DNA from: Rotaria sp. Silwood1
Lineage: Eukaryota; Rotifera; Eurotatoria; Philodinida; Philodinidae
Assembly (NCBI GenBank): GCA_905250075.1
Contig: CAJNOP010000059.1
Span: forward strand, 124,001 to 188,000
Length of the DNA stretch: 64,000 nucleotides
Direction: 5' to 3'
In this document: piece by piece, positions 18,940-31,164 of the stretch
Layout of the letters: each line of letters opens with the position of its first letter
How positions within the stretch are numbered: position 1 is the first letter of the stretch
Position numbers and translations under genes: made by a program
The notes under the pieces: generated by a model
The model's input: the letters and a program-made list of their open reading frames with translations, nothing else
Database searches by the model: none
What the model was told of the DNA's origin: nothing

Positions 18940-20912
18940 ATGAATTTTAGTGAATTATTTAAAGTAACATCTCGTCAATGTTCATTTTCTCCTGATGGTC
19001 AATATTTAGCATGTGTTAATCAATATCGTTTAATAATTCGTTCATCAACCACATTAGAAATCATAAATTTATTTGCTTGTATTGATACAATTGATACAAT
19101 CGAATGGTCATATGATTCACGTTTAATATTAGCTGGTTTAATAAAACGTAATGCTGTTCAATTATTTTCATTAGATAATCCTGAATGGAAATGTAAAATT
19201 GATGAAGGTTCAGCTGGTCTTTGTCAAGTACATTGGGCACCAGATTCTCGACATATATTAACAACAGCACAATTTCATTTACGTATAACAGTTTGGTCAT
19301 TAACATCAAAAAATGTTTCTTATATAAAATATCCAAAAAAACTTTCACCTAATTCATATGTTTTTAGTTTATTAAAACCATATATGGCATTAGTCGAACG
19401 TCGTAATGATAGTACAGATCATATATCAATATTTGATTATTCATCTAATTGGTCAATGATTGCACATTTTCAACCAAATGATTTAGAAGATCTTCAAGGT
19501 ATTGAATGGTCACCAATAGCTGATGTTTTATGTTTATGGGAAAATTCTTATGAATATAAAATTGTTTTTTATACACTTGATGGACAATTATTAAATATAT
19601 ATAAACCAGAAAATGATCGTTTATCATTAGGTATACGTTGTGCACGATGGTCACCAACAGGACAAGTTATTGTTGTAGGAGATTATGAAGAACGTATAAC
19701 TGTTTTTAGTTATTTAACATATAAAAAAATTCAAGCATCATTTGATCATCCACAAAAATTATCATCAGGAAAAGGTTATACAATTTTAAAAGAAGAAGAA
19801 TATAATTTAGATGGTCAAGAAAAAAATGATCAAAGGTAAATTATAAAAATAGATTTTTTGACCAATTATGAATGTCTATATAGTCATATTTACCCGTACT
19901 CTAATATATCCTACAGGATACGGTAAACCTGTACATCTCTACTTGGAGCTACTAGTTGATGTAATGCAGAACTGTTTATGAACGATTCTATATTCCTAGT
20001 CATCAGAAAAATTAAAAAATACAACAATCATACTGAAGACAGAAAATATTTCAAATATCCGTTTAAAAAAAGTTATGTGAACAGAATCTTTTAAATGTTT
20101 TCTTCTAAAAACAAGCATTATACCAAAATAGCAAACCAAATACAAATTCGACAGAACCAACTTTTTCATATTTCAAATTTTTCGTCATAGTTTTCCAAAA
20201 AAAGTTATGAGTATAAATGAATTTTTTTTTCAGTATTAAGGAATGTCTCGTTAGGACTTTCAGTTAAACAATATCAACTATTAAGTATTGTAAGTCGTTA
20301 AAGAATCACCATAATGATTCACACATGAGTGAATAAACAATACTTCCGTAAATTTAATAAATATAAGTTATCTTAATTTTATATTTCAGTCAACGTAAAC
20401 CTTATTCATCTTCTGCTTATTCATCATCTGCATTATCACAAATAGAAACAAATGTTTCTGTTGAATCAAAATATATTATTTATAATGGTACACTTCAAAT
20501 AGCACCAATAAAACCTGATCTTGATCGGGCTAATCCACGATTAGGTGTATCATCAATTGAATATTCATGTTCAGGTCGATATTTATCAACAATCAATGAT
20601 ACAATGCCAAATATTTTATTTATATTTGATTTTAAACCAACATTTCATTTAGTTTTTGTTCTTATACAACTTCAACCAATAAGATGTGTTAAATGGGAAC
20701 CAAAACGTGATCGTTTAGCATTATGCACACATAATAATCGCATTTATATATGGACATCACAAGGTGCATCTTGTATTAATTTACCTGATGAATCATCAAA
20801 ACATAATATAGATGAAATTAAATGGAATAATTTTGCATCTTCACCAAGTGTTGCGTTAATTGGACAGGAAACAATGTGTGTAGGTTTCATTGATCTTAAT
20901 ACTGATATATAA
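18940..20912 (+). CDS. WRAP73: WRAP73 (WDR8) homologue, centrosomal WD-repeat protein
   Basis: Two exons, 18940-19835 and 20390-20912, join in phase (AG|T) to 472 aa (human 460). The N-terminus MNFSELFK, QYRLIIRS, the hallmark stretch KIDEGSAGLCQVHW, FHLRITVWSL and VSYIKYPK, and the late PITDRANP-like motif (DLDRANPRLGV) match the family. The chain folds as WD40 repeats. In vertebrates and fission yeast this protein acts with SSX2IP/Msd1 at spindle poles and centrosomes to anchor microtubule minus ends. The ATG follows directly after a CATTTCTAG acceptor. The stop codon lies only 177 bp before the next gene on the same strand. Confidence 0.95.
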
Positions 20913-21088
20913 TGTAGGTTCAGATAAATTTTTTGTTTTTTTTTTCTTTTTGTGATCTATGAATGAATTTTTTTGTGTAATGTTATTTGTTTGTAAAACT
21001 TCTTTTTTATCGCTGATATACAATTTCAACGTAGAATTTCCTTTTTACTATGAAAAATATTTCAATTAGTTGTAGTCTCTTTTTAGAT

Positions 21089-24000
21089 ATGATGGAAAAT
21101 AATAATTTAGTTGAAGAAGAAGAAGATAATAGTGATGAACTTGATCTTTATGATTTTCTTGAATTTTTTTCTGGTAAAATCGATTCGATAAAAAATCAAA
21201 GTATAGAATATAAATACAATGGTGAATTCACTTTCTGTTTTTGTTTGAAAATTTCTTTCCTTTTTTAGTTGAAGAACGTAAAGAAGATTCTCGACAACGA
21301 TGGCATCGAACAAAAGAAGAAGTTGAAGAACAAAAACGTATACTTAAAGTTCAATTAGAGAACCATGTTCATTTATTATCTGAAAATTTAAAAAAACCAG
21401 ATTTTATTCGAACAAGAGATAAAATTTCATTTACAATTGGAGTTGCTAATACTTGTTTTTCTCCATTAGTTGGTATGATATGGTTTTTTCTTTATATCAC
21501 GCACGATCTATAAGCAACGTTGAAGCATATAGAGTAGAAATTTGCATCTCATTGGGCATGCAATGAACTCAAATTATAGTTGAGAGTTCAAGCACAACGG
21601 TATGCAACTTATCTAAAGAGTTGAGATCATGTCGAGTATTTCAATAGATGTTCAAACAGTTCTTAAAACATATAGGCGATTATAGAAGCACATTTACCTT
21701 CGACCAAATCCAAAATTTGAATATTTCCAAACATCATTAACTTATTATTATAGAAAGTCGGCTACCTTTCAATTTTTGAGATTGTTTGCTTCATTGTCTG
21801 TAGATTTATTAACTAACTGAAGATGACTGCATTTAAGACCGAACCTGAACACGAATATTCGAGTTCAAGGGATATCTGCTCATTACAGATATGATAGACA
21901 TCTTTGCAAGGATATATCACAGATTGCAACCGACATTGTTGATATAGAAGCACGGATCTGTATAGCAATAACGTTTCGTTATAATATATCAACTATCTCT
22001 TGATTGCATTGCTCAGAGACTAAGTAAAAGGATGATATAGAAATATGTCTAGAATAACAAAATCTTCTTGTAATTTGTAAGTGTAGCTACATAGTATTTT
22101 ATATTTCAATCTCAAAGGAATTGCGATAATAACTTTATTTTTGAAGCATTGCATTTATTCATCTGACTTTTAGCTGCAAAATGGCCTCATATATTACCAA
22201 TAATTTATACAGTTCAAGCACTTTGTCTCATAACACTTCGATTTTTTATTTATAAAAGTAAACATTGGCATTATTTTGGTATGATTTAATTGATATAAAT
22301 TAATATTTAATTTAAAATTGTTCTATTTAGTTTTTGATTTATGTTATTTTGTTAATCTTTTAACATTAATCTATTTATGGATTTTACCATCATCAAAAAT
22401 TCTTTTTGCTGTTTGTTATTCATTAACTCATGGTCCAGTAGCTCTTGCAATTGTTCTTTGGAAAAATTCTCTTGTTTTTCATAGTTAGTTTTTTCTTAAT
22501 CACACATTGAAAAAAATGAAAAAACAAACGAATTTTCTTTTTGTTATGATAGGTTTTGATAAAGTAACGAGTATATTCATTCATATGTAAATCTATGAAT
22601 TTATTTTAATAATGTTTATTGTTTTTTATCGATTTATTTTTATTAGGTATCCACCATTAACAATGTTTACTCTTCGTTGGCTTTTACCAATTGATCTTCA
22701 ACTAAAATATTATCCAGCTATTGTCAATACTGGTTCAAAACTTCCTATGGGTACATCGATTTTTTATACAATTATTTTTTATTTGGTATGGCAAATATTG
22801 TACTATACATTTATTGTTCATGGGCGTCGACAGAAGGTTGCAAGTGGATTAAGAGTAACATCGTATACATGGTTATTAACTAATGAAAAAGGTTTTGTTT
22901 CACGTCTTATTAAAAAATTAGGTTTTGGAGAACCTAATGCTGGAATTAATCGATATAAACTTTTTATTTATTTTACACTACAATTTTTATACATGCTTAT
23001 TGCAATTTTACCAGTTTCATTATGGTATTATCAAAACATGTAAGTTGTTATTCTTGTATTTGAGATAATAAAAAAAGAAATAAAATAATTCGTACATTTA
23101 ACCCAGATAAATGCATAAGGGTCAATTTCGACAGAAAAACACAACAAGTCAATGGAATTCGAGAGTATTTTTTCGGTGGCTTCCATCCAATTTTCTGTAC
23201 TTTCTAGCAAGGAACAACCAGAAGCTATTCGGAATAATTCGTAAACTTTTCGATTCGGAATATTGTTTCCAAGTTCCATCGATTTTCTAAATAGTCTGAC
23301 TGAATACGAGAATATTTTCGTATCCTTAAGGGGACCCCCCCCCCCCTTTCCGAGGTTTCTCGAGAACGGCTTGGTGAAATTTTCTGAAATTTTCAGGGTA
23401 GATAGATCTCGATGAGTAGAGCAAAAGTTGTCATAGGCTCAGAATTCGCAGATGCTGACTTTCCAGAGATATTTGCGATCCAAGGGCGAAAAATGACCTG
23501 AAGTTTTCCCCCCCGCAAAACTCTTATACTGCTTTGTTTCGAGCTGAAATTTTTTCTGCAGAAACTAGGAACAAATTGGGGTGGCCGTTTTTTTTTTCTT
23601 CGAAAAATATTGTTCCTAAGGGCCAGGAGAATCAAATCACTGACGGCACTATCAAAAAATGCGATTTTTTTCGTTTTTTTCTTATAGTGCCAATTTTGTG
23701 GTACCTAGTAAAATTCCTTAAGAAGAATATTTTCAAGAGAAAAAAAAAACGGCCACCCAAAATTATTCGAAGTATTCACAGTAAAAATTTCAGGTCGATT
23801 GATTGCGGTGCGAGAGGAGAAAAGGGGAAAAACTTTATTTTTGTGCTGAAAAAACTGATTTTGAGAAAAACGCAAAGAAATTTCTGTTTTTTGGTTTTTT
23901 CAGCATATTTTGTGATTTTTTTCGAAGTTTTGTATATATAAGATGTGGATTTTCAGTTCTCAAAGTGTACTCAATGGATAGAGGGCATTTAAATCTATAT

Positions 24001-24236
24001 AGTAATCACAAAAAATGAAAAACAAAAAGTGTGAAAATTTTGAGTCGGGAAAGGGGGGGGATCCCCTTAAGGCAAAAATTGCTTGTTTTTGAAGGCCAGA
24101 TTCATTGACCTGTCAGTTCAGTTTGATGAAAGTTGTATTCTAGGTACGTCAATGCCATATTTCTTGGCTTAATGTTTATGGTTAGTGTCTATAATGGTGC
24201 TTCTTTTTATATTGGTAATATAATTAATATATTCAT

Positions 24237-24267
<31 letters not shown>

Positions 24268-24386
24268 CCATTTTTTAATATTTAGACGTTTTCTCACGTC
24301 AATATGTCAAAAGCTTTGAATTACTACATCAACGGGATGAATCTGATACGAATAATCAAGAAAATGACAATAAAAAAGAATCTTAA
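21089..24386 (+). CDS. GPC1-type (DUF2838) glycerophosphocholine acyltransferase, multipass membrane protein
   Basis: Eight exons, all in phase, give 397 aa (yeast Gpc1 is 432): 21089-21221, 21269-21472, 22174-22278, 22331-22483, 22553-22586, 22647-23039, 24144-24214, 24286-24386. After an acidic N-terminus come at least seven hydrophobic segments and the family motifs GVANTCFSPLVG, SKHWHYF, FDLCYFVNLL, HGPVALAIVLWKNSLVFHS, DKVTSIFIH and PPLTMFTLRW. The yeast enzyme re-acylates glycerophosphocholine with acyl-CoA to lyso-PC in the ER membrane, feeding PC remodelling. The start chosen is the first of two tandem ATGs just after a TTTTTAG acceptor; an in-frame ATG at 21050 would add 13 residues if that AG is not used. 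Intron 2 contains a family A repeat and intron 6 a TTAA-flanked foldback element. The name GPC1 is avoided as a symbol because it also denotes glypican-1. Confidence 0.88.
21511..22062 (+). repeat. Dispersed repeat family A, copy 2 (inside GPC1-type gene intron 2)
   Basis: Starts at CGTTGAAGCATATAGAGTAG and ends with TAAGTAAAAGGATGATATAG then AATATGTCTAGAATAAC, matching copies at 16340 and 49931. It is longer than the others by roughly 150 bp in the middle. Sense orientation relative to the host gene. Confidence 0.7.
23326..24070. mobile_element. TTAA-flanked foldback element (piggyBac-like non-autonomous candidate) in intron 6 of the GPC1-type gene
   Basis: TTAA at both ends (23326-23329, 24067-24070). 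Inside them GGGGA followed by 12 C and TTTCC on the left faces GGAAA, 8 G, then ATCCCC on the right. Inner inverted segments also pair: GGGGTGGCCG with its T-run near 23577 against the A-run and CGGCCACCC near 23745-23760, and GAGCTGAAATTTTT against AAAATTTCAGGTCG. Centre near 23690. No transposase is encoded. TTAA duplication is the piggyBac superfamily habit; the assignment rests on that and the termini only. Confidence 0.65.
24230..24268. repeat. (TTTA)n microsatellite in intron 7 of the GPC1-type gene
   Basis: About nine tandem TTTA units just upstream of the last exon's acceptor. Confidence 0.8.
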
Positions 24387-26655
24387 ATTTATTAATATAT
24401 TAATTCAGCCAACTATTTTATTTTATCTCATAATATATCTTGCATCTTAGTTTTTTATCATTTATTTTTATTAGTTAGAATCAAAAAATTTCTAATGACA
24501 CAATACAATATTATCTTAGCTGATAAGTTACAGCAATTGAAAAGATATGGAATTCGAACAAAACCGGGGAACTAAATCGATATGTCATTTATGAAAATAT
24601 CATTGTATTTTCTTTTATTAATCTATTAAAAAAAGAATTAAAAATAAAAATTTGTATTCGTTCATTAATTTGTATATTTGTGTCACGTTAAAGTTATAAA
24701 CTAGCATCGAATAAAAGACATTTATTATTCATAAGAAGATAAAAGTAAAAAAAACATGTTGGTGTTTAAAGTTCTCAAATAGCTCATTGTCAACTAAAAC
24801 AAATATCTTCGCACCTTTTATCTCATCTTATCTATTAATATCTTAATGTTCTAGTCATGTGCATGCATTCATATGACTTGCCCTGTTTTGACATGGTGTT
24901 TCTACAATTATTTTAATTACGTGTTTTCAAATATCCTTTATTCGTGCTATTACGTACTTAAACTAGAGTAGACAAGAGATAAAAAACGGTGAAAGTAACA
25001 TGATTAATATTTTCTTTATTTTCATATTTATTATTTATTCGAACAAGTGAAGATATGTGATTTTTCGAATCAAGTTAATTTGAATATTAATTTTTCTTTG
25101 ATAATTAACTGTCAAACTTCCATATAGTAGATTTTGTGAATCGTTAAAACGGATTTGAATTTGAAGGTAGTTGAATTATGTAATGCGTATTTCATTGTGT
25201 TGACTTTTGATAAGCTTTTATTAAATATCATTTAAGAAATAAAATCTTTATCACACTTGAATCTGAATAATTTTCTGTTCTTTTGATTAGATTTTATATA
25301 TCTCTACTATCATTTGTTTCGTTTCTTATATGTAGGTCAGTATTATCAATTGATATTCTTAACAACACAATAGCATAGCCAAGGAGCCTTGCAGACAGAC
25401 ATATGAACTCCGAATATTCAGTATTTTCAATTTTTATTTAGAAAAAGAGGAACATATTCATACATTTTTATATCAGTTCCGTGATAAAGTCTAGAGGTAT
25501 CCTGAGCAGGGAGCGAGGTCGAAAGCTCTCCCACTCTAAGAAATCTTTGTTTTTTTCGAACGACAATGAACTATTTTCCGCGGTTGGTTTGGTTACCAGT
25601 TTTCGCAGCAAGGATTATCACCTGCTCTGATGCTGTGAACTCTATCTTCTCAGTAGCCGTTCCACCAATCGCGGTGATCTCAGAACACTTCCGAAAAAGT
25701 CATTTATATTCCTTCCTTTGTTTCAATAAATAAACATTTAGACTAGAGTCCTGCACGGGTACTACTTTTCGCACCCGGACCCAGCCTGGCTCATTTTTTT
25801 CAAACCCGGAATCCGATCGGACCCGGTCATCTTCCACCCGGAACCGAACCGGACCCGGATAGCTCTACCCGGTACCCGACCGGACCCGGCCCAGCCTTGA
25901 AATAGTCAGCACTTGATTGTTATTGTCAAAATTATATTCACTTTTCAAACTTTTATTTCATATGGCAAAATATATACTATTATTTTAATTTCATCAAGTA
26001 ACAATTTGTACCCGGACCACAGTTCCGGGTCCGATCGGGTGCCGGGTATCCGGCCCCGTTGCAGGACTCTATCCTAGAGTGTAAAATACTTTTACTTGTT
26101 AAGATGTCATCGACTACCGGTCGGGTACCGGGTATGCTCAAAACCTGCACCCGACCCGGCACCCAAACCGACCCGGCAAATTTGTACCCAGACCACAGTT
26201 TCGGGTCCGGTCGGGTGCCGGGTACCCGACCCCGTTGCAGGACTCTAATTTAGACCGATCTTGTTTACTAGAAACAAAATAAATTCGTCTTATTTGAATT
26301 GCAAGAGGTTATATTTCAGCATTAACTGTAACTAAATAATTGACATGCAAAACGACAGATGAATCATTGCTATTTAGATTATTTCTTCTTTCTCTAAATG
26401 AACGGTTTCTATACATATTTCATCAGAAACTTTTACAAATCATTTAGGAAAAACAAATTCGGAATTGATTCATATATCAAAATATTTGCCTATATACAAC
26501 CAAATAGGTAAACACTGGAAAATCTGTTATACCTTTTACAATAATTTTTACAAATCTTAATATCTTTATAATGCATAGTAGCGTATAAAAGTTTTTTAAC
26601 ATATTCTTTTTTTATCACAGTGTGCACAGTCACGAAATATTTTTATACTTGGCCA
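24387..26655. other. Intergenic region between GPC1-type gene and VWA-alpha-kinase gene
   Basis: AT-rich apart from a GC-richer stretch. 25490-25720 has higher GC and a small hairpin (GGGAGC...GCTCTCCC near 25510) but does not match any RNA gene I know. 25744-26247 is a hAT-like element. A T-rich TTTTTTTATCACAG acceptor-like site ends at 26620, and the exon of the next gene may begin there. Confidence 0.5.
25736..26255. mobile_element. hAT-like non-autonomous element with 8-bp target-site duplication
   Basis: The element proper is 25744-26247 (504 bp). It is flanked by a perfect 8-bp duplication ATTTAGAC (25736-25743 and 26248-26255). Its ends are inverted repeats: TAGAGTCCTGCACGGGTAC on the left and the reverse complement of TAGAGTCCTGCAACGGGG on the right. 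The left part is built of degenerate ACCCGG units, the right part of CCGGGT, so the GC-rich body could fold back. About 68 bp of the right end is duplicated (near 26006-26073 and 26181-26247). Eight-bp duplications are typical of hAT transposons. No open frame for a transposase. Confidence 0.82.
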
Positions 26656-29301
26656 ATGAATCGATCTTATTCAACTTCGTTAACAACAAGTTCAATCGTA
26701 TCGGAAGATGCTATCCCGAAAGATACAGTTGATTCAATTCGTCTTACCAAACGAATACATAGGATGTCTGCACCAACCATCGACTGGGATGCAGAAAAAA
26801 CATATGGTTCAGTAATTGATATCGATATTGATGCTTTAGATGCTGAATTTGAACGACTATCACTTGATTTTAAAAGTAAGATGATTGAATTACGTAAGAA
26901 TCCGGATAATATGACTTTACGTCATACACTTACGTCAACTAAAGAAGCATTGATACGTATTAAAACTTGGTCATCATTAGTAAATACAACTGATGCCTTA
27001 GCTATTGTCAAGAAAAGTATGGTCGAGCAACGTGAAAAAGAACTTCTCCAACGAAAATATGAAATTGACGAAATACTTAAAATATCTAAAGTACAATCGT
27101 GTATTGATCTATGTTTTCTTATGGATTGTACAGGCAGCATGAGAGAATATCTTGATGCAACTAAAACTCAAATCCGTCAATTGACTGAAGGCATCGTACA
27201 ATTATATTCTATCAAACCTTATCTTGCTTTTGTTGGATATCGAGATATTGGCGAAAATTTGGAAAAACTTGATTTCACCGATGATGAAAATAGATTCCAA
27301 GAATTTCTAAATGAAGTTCAAGCTATGGGTGGTGATGATACATGTGAAGATGTATTTAGTAAGTTTCGAAAAAAAGCGAAAAGAGTTCATTCATAATAGT
27401 CAAAAATTTATTCATATTTTCATGGAAAAAGAAAAAAAGAAGCTATAGTTCTTTAACGCAGTATTCTAGTTACTGATTGTTCTGAAACATGTTTTTTTTT
27501 TCTACTAGCTTATATTTCTGTTCTTGGTATTGAACGATGGAAATCGTTTCAAAAGTATTTCGATCGTATTAAAAGAAAACGAAATAGTGAAGAATAAACC
27601 AATGGCCTTCGAATTTGATTTTGACACGAGATACATAGAATACGTCATTTTTTAATTCAAAATAATTTAAAGGTTACGTCTAAAATAAGTAGACGCATGT
27701 TTGAGAAAACAGATTTTAAAGACGATTTCACGAAGAAACCCTGACTTTCCGTAGGATCACATCTAGTGCATTATACAACCTCCATCAAGTCTCGTCTGAT
27801 TGGGCTGAAAATTTGTTTTGAAGATATGTAAGGCTATGTTTCAGAGATAATTTTGAGCTTTTTCAGAAAACTAACTGAATGTATGAGAGAAATATGTCAG
27901 GTTTCGGTGCTAAATATCAAAGATTTAATTATATTTTTCTCTTGACGATAAGTGCCTACTAATAGTTTAATATATTATTTTTTTTTTGTATAACTAGGTG
28001 GATTAGAAACTGTTGCTCAACTCTCTTGGTCGAATCCAAATCGTTTATTAGTTCATATTTGTGATGCACCGTGTCATGGACAAGAGTATCATGAATTTCA
28101 AGGAACAGCGAACGATAATTATGTATATGGTGATCCAAAGAATCGAGAATTATCAAAATTAATGTTTAATATCAAACGATTAGGTATAACATATTGTAAA
28201 ATTCCATTAAATGGAACTACAAACAAAATGTTTGAAGAATTTACTTTTGTATTTGGATCAATATCTGAAATTCATGTAAGTGATCCTAGATGTTTAATTC
28301 GACATATCATTGACAAAACAAGTTCTATTATTCAAAGTAATATTGAATCAACAATATCATTTTATCGTAATTCAAATAAACAAATAAAATCTTATACACT
28401 TTTTAGTAAAGAACCAGATTGGAATTCTTTAGAAACATATGATGTTAACGTAACTGAAATTATTCCACCCACTAAAATCGATGATCTTTTTCATCCTTTA
28501 TCTATGAGTAAAACTAATGGTCAAATAAAAATTGCACCGTATCCTTTTGCTAAAGGATCACTTCGTTTTGCTTTCTATGGTCAATATTGTAGTGATGATT
28601 CACCTTTCGTAGATGTTGTTTTTAAAGAACTTGCTAGTGCAGATCCAAAATCGAATACATTTATTGTCTATCAAGAACATCTTGAAATGCAAGCTATAGC
28701 TCAATTCTTAGCCGAACAATTTAATGCTGAACAACAATATCTTTTTCGAAATTTTATTCCAATTCTATATGCCGATGCTGATCTTGTTCAACAAAAAACA
28801 GATCCATTGAAAATCTATCAAGTTGAACGACGTATGCATCAAGAATGGCGTAAATGGAATAATAATAGTGGTGGAGTATCTTTAAGTGAATATTCAACAA
28901 TCTTACAAGCGTTTTCTCATTGGACATATCATATTACTTCGGGTCGTCTTATGGTGGTCGATTTACAAGGTGTTAAAGTAGATCGTGCTTATTTATTGAC
29001 TGATCCAGCATTACATTGCAATGATCTGTTACGTTTTCGAGAAACACGAACTAATCTTAGTATAAAAGGTATGCGTCAATTTTTTCGTACACATGTATGT
29101 AGTGATGTATGTGCTAAATTAAATCTACCTATGTCGAATACTGGATCGAATTCAATTTTATTCAGTCGTTCTCATTCACTTTCATGTAATGCAACGACAA
29201 AAACAAGTGATGATTTTAATTTAAAAACAACCGAAGAAAATAATTTTGAAACAATCGATAAAAATCAATTAGAAACAACAGAAAATTTTGAATTATGTTA
29301 A
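26656..29301 (+). CDS. Von Willebrand A domain/alpha-kinase protein (vwkA-like)
   Basis: Exons 26656-27358 and 27998-29301 join in phase (A|GT) to 668 aa. After an N-terminal region with charged coiled character, a VWA domain carries a MIDAS-type motif D157-C-T-G-S161 and the trailing DAPCHG motif. The alpha-kinase domain follows: PFAKGSLR near 417, the VVFKEL strand, LMVVDLQGV, LTDPALHC, and the zinc-binding end (FFRTHVCSDVCAKL). The architecture matches Dictyostelium VwkA, an atypical Ser/Thr kinase of contractile-vacuole and myosin II regulation; the substrate here is unknown. The tail is Thr/Glu/Asn-rich. The sense of the reading frame is open back to a CACAG acceptor at 26620; ATG 26656 is the first start within that exon, but an upstream exon could add residues. 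A phase-compatible alternative last exon lies in the intron (27509-27597). Confidence 0.88.
27509..27597 (+). other. Possible alternative terminal exon in the VWA-alpha-kinase intron
   Basis: A strong acceptor (T-run, CTACTAG) at 27508 is followed by an open frame in the same phase as exon 1, ending in TAA at 27595-27597. It would add about 29 residues (starting TYISVLGIERW, basic end KRKRNSEE) after residue 234 and give a protein cut inside the VWA domain, without the kinase. Codon choice looks coding-like, but the stretch is short and may be chance. Confidence 0.3.
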
Positions 29302-30510
29302 AGTCATTATTTGAATATTTTTTTGTATATGTTATATTCTTATTTGACAAATATATTATATGATATTGTTATTTATAATATATATATAATCAGATTGAAA
29401 TCAATTCTGTGCTTACATGGCTTCTATTTTACGTTGTCTATCGCATCTTGTTGAACTTAATTCGTTTTGATTTTTCAATTTTCAGAATAAAGAACATTTC
29501 TATGAGAATTGCCACAACAGGCCACATTTTTTTCGGTCTAACCTAAATTACACTGTTGGCCTGTGGTCTAGTCTAGTCTGTAGATACATATTTTTGAATC
29601 TCCAACATGCATACTAGCTGAAACATGATGGGGTAGAGACTTTTATTCACTATTGTAAGTATAAAGTTGAATGTTTTTTTTAACGAGTTCTTTCCAAGCT
29701 GCAAATCAGAAAGCTACTTGACACGATCATCATTGTCCATCAGGTAAACTTTGTCTATCTAGCAATTTGTCAAATGATATGATAGAATAGAAAATACTAT
29801 CTTATATTGTATTTGTTTTTCTTAAATTGAAGATAATTGGAACTAATTAACTCATATAATTAAGAAATACTTATATCTTCATGTTATATTCATTTTAATT
29901 TTTTTGTATTTTTATAACTATTTGTTATGTCGTTGGTGTACAGGTACATCATCTTTTTTACTTTATTATTCTCTTTTATAATTGGTTTGTCCATGAAATA
30001 TCATATCACTACTGTGCTTTAGAATGGTCAACTTCTTTAAATAAAACAGATATGATAGCCACTAGGTTTAGTAAATAATATCAAGATTGATTTACACTTT
30101 TTTTAATAGTTTGCTGACTATGAAAAATAACAAGTCGATCATTCAGCGGAAGGTATTTGACTATTGTTGATCAGATATAACTGCTTGAATGATATTATCA
30201 TTGAAAGACAATGAAAGAATAATTCGAATATTTTGCGTAATAAAAGATTCGGACAAATGAAAACGCTATGGACAAGAATAGGATAATCTTTTTCATCAAG
30301 TAAATAACCCATATTGTCATCGAAATAGAATAAAAATTATAGGAAAAATATTGACTACTATTTAAGATTCATCATTATATTAAAAATTTTGACGTATCAT
30401 AATTTATGAAAAAAGTATTATATAAAAAAATCATTTAATAGATGAATATTTTAGATTTTTGAGTTTTCATTGTAAAAAGTAAATCGTTTACTTTTCCTTA
30501 TTATTGAATA
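29302..30510. other. Intergenic gap
   Basis: AT-rich, no gene supported. Simple TA-rich stretches occur just after the kinase gene. A TATTTTAG acceptor-like site at 30454 lies 56 bases before the crotonase ATG. Confidence 0.5.
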
Positions 30511-31130
30511 ATGTCTATATTTTTAACTAAATTATCATTTTATGCAAAATTATCTAATAAAAGTAATATAACATTAATTACATCTCAGTATTTATCTCGA
30601 TTATTATTAACTATTTCTACACAATCAAATATAAATCAATATCAATATAAAACATATTCAACAATTAATTATGAAATTAAAAATCGATTAGCTTATATTA
30701 CTTTAAATCGACCAGAAGTTTTAAATTCAATTAATGATGTAATGCCTAAAGAATTATTGGAATGTGTAGAAAAAGCAAATGATGATCCATCGGTGCATGT
30801 CATTATATTATCTGGTACTGGTAAAGCATTTTGTTCAGGATATGATTTAACTTATTATGCACAAAATAAAGATACTACTCCGGCTATGCAAGACATGCCA
30901 TGGGATCCAATGAAAGATTATAAATTTATGAAAAGAAATACAGACTATTTTATGTCTCTATTTTATTCACTTAAACCTACACTTTGTAAAATACATGGTG
31001 ATGCATTAGCTGGTGGTAGTGACATTGCTTTATGTTGTGATATTATTCTAATGGCTAATGAAGCACGTATTGGTTACATGCCAGCTAGAGTTTGGGGTTG
31101 TCCAACAACAGCTATGTGGGTTTATAAGTA

Positions 31131-31164
<34 letters not shown>

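Noticed and set aside
23534..24018. Open frames in the TTAA-flanked element, considered as a transposase remnant
   Set aside because: The peptides are Lys/Phe-rich products of A/T runs with no DDE or zinc-ribbon motif.
25490..25720. GC-richer stretch with a small hairpin, considered as snRNA, U3 or RNase P/MRP RNA
   Set aside because: No conserved boxes of those RNAs could be matched on either strand; only base composition and one short stem support it.
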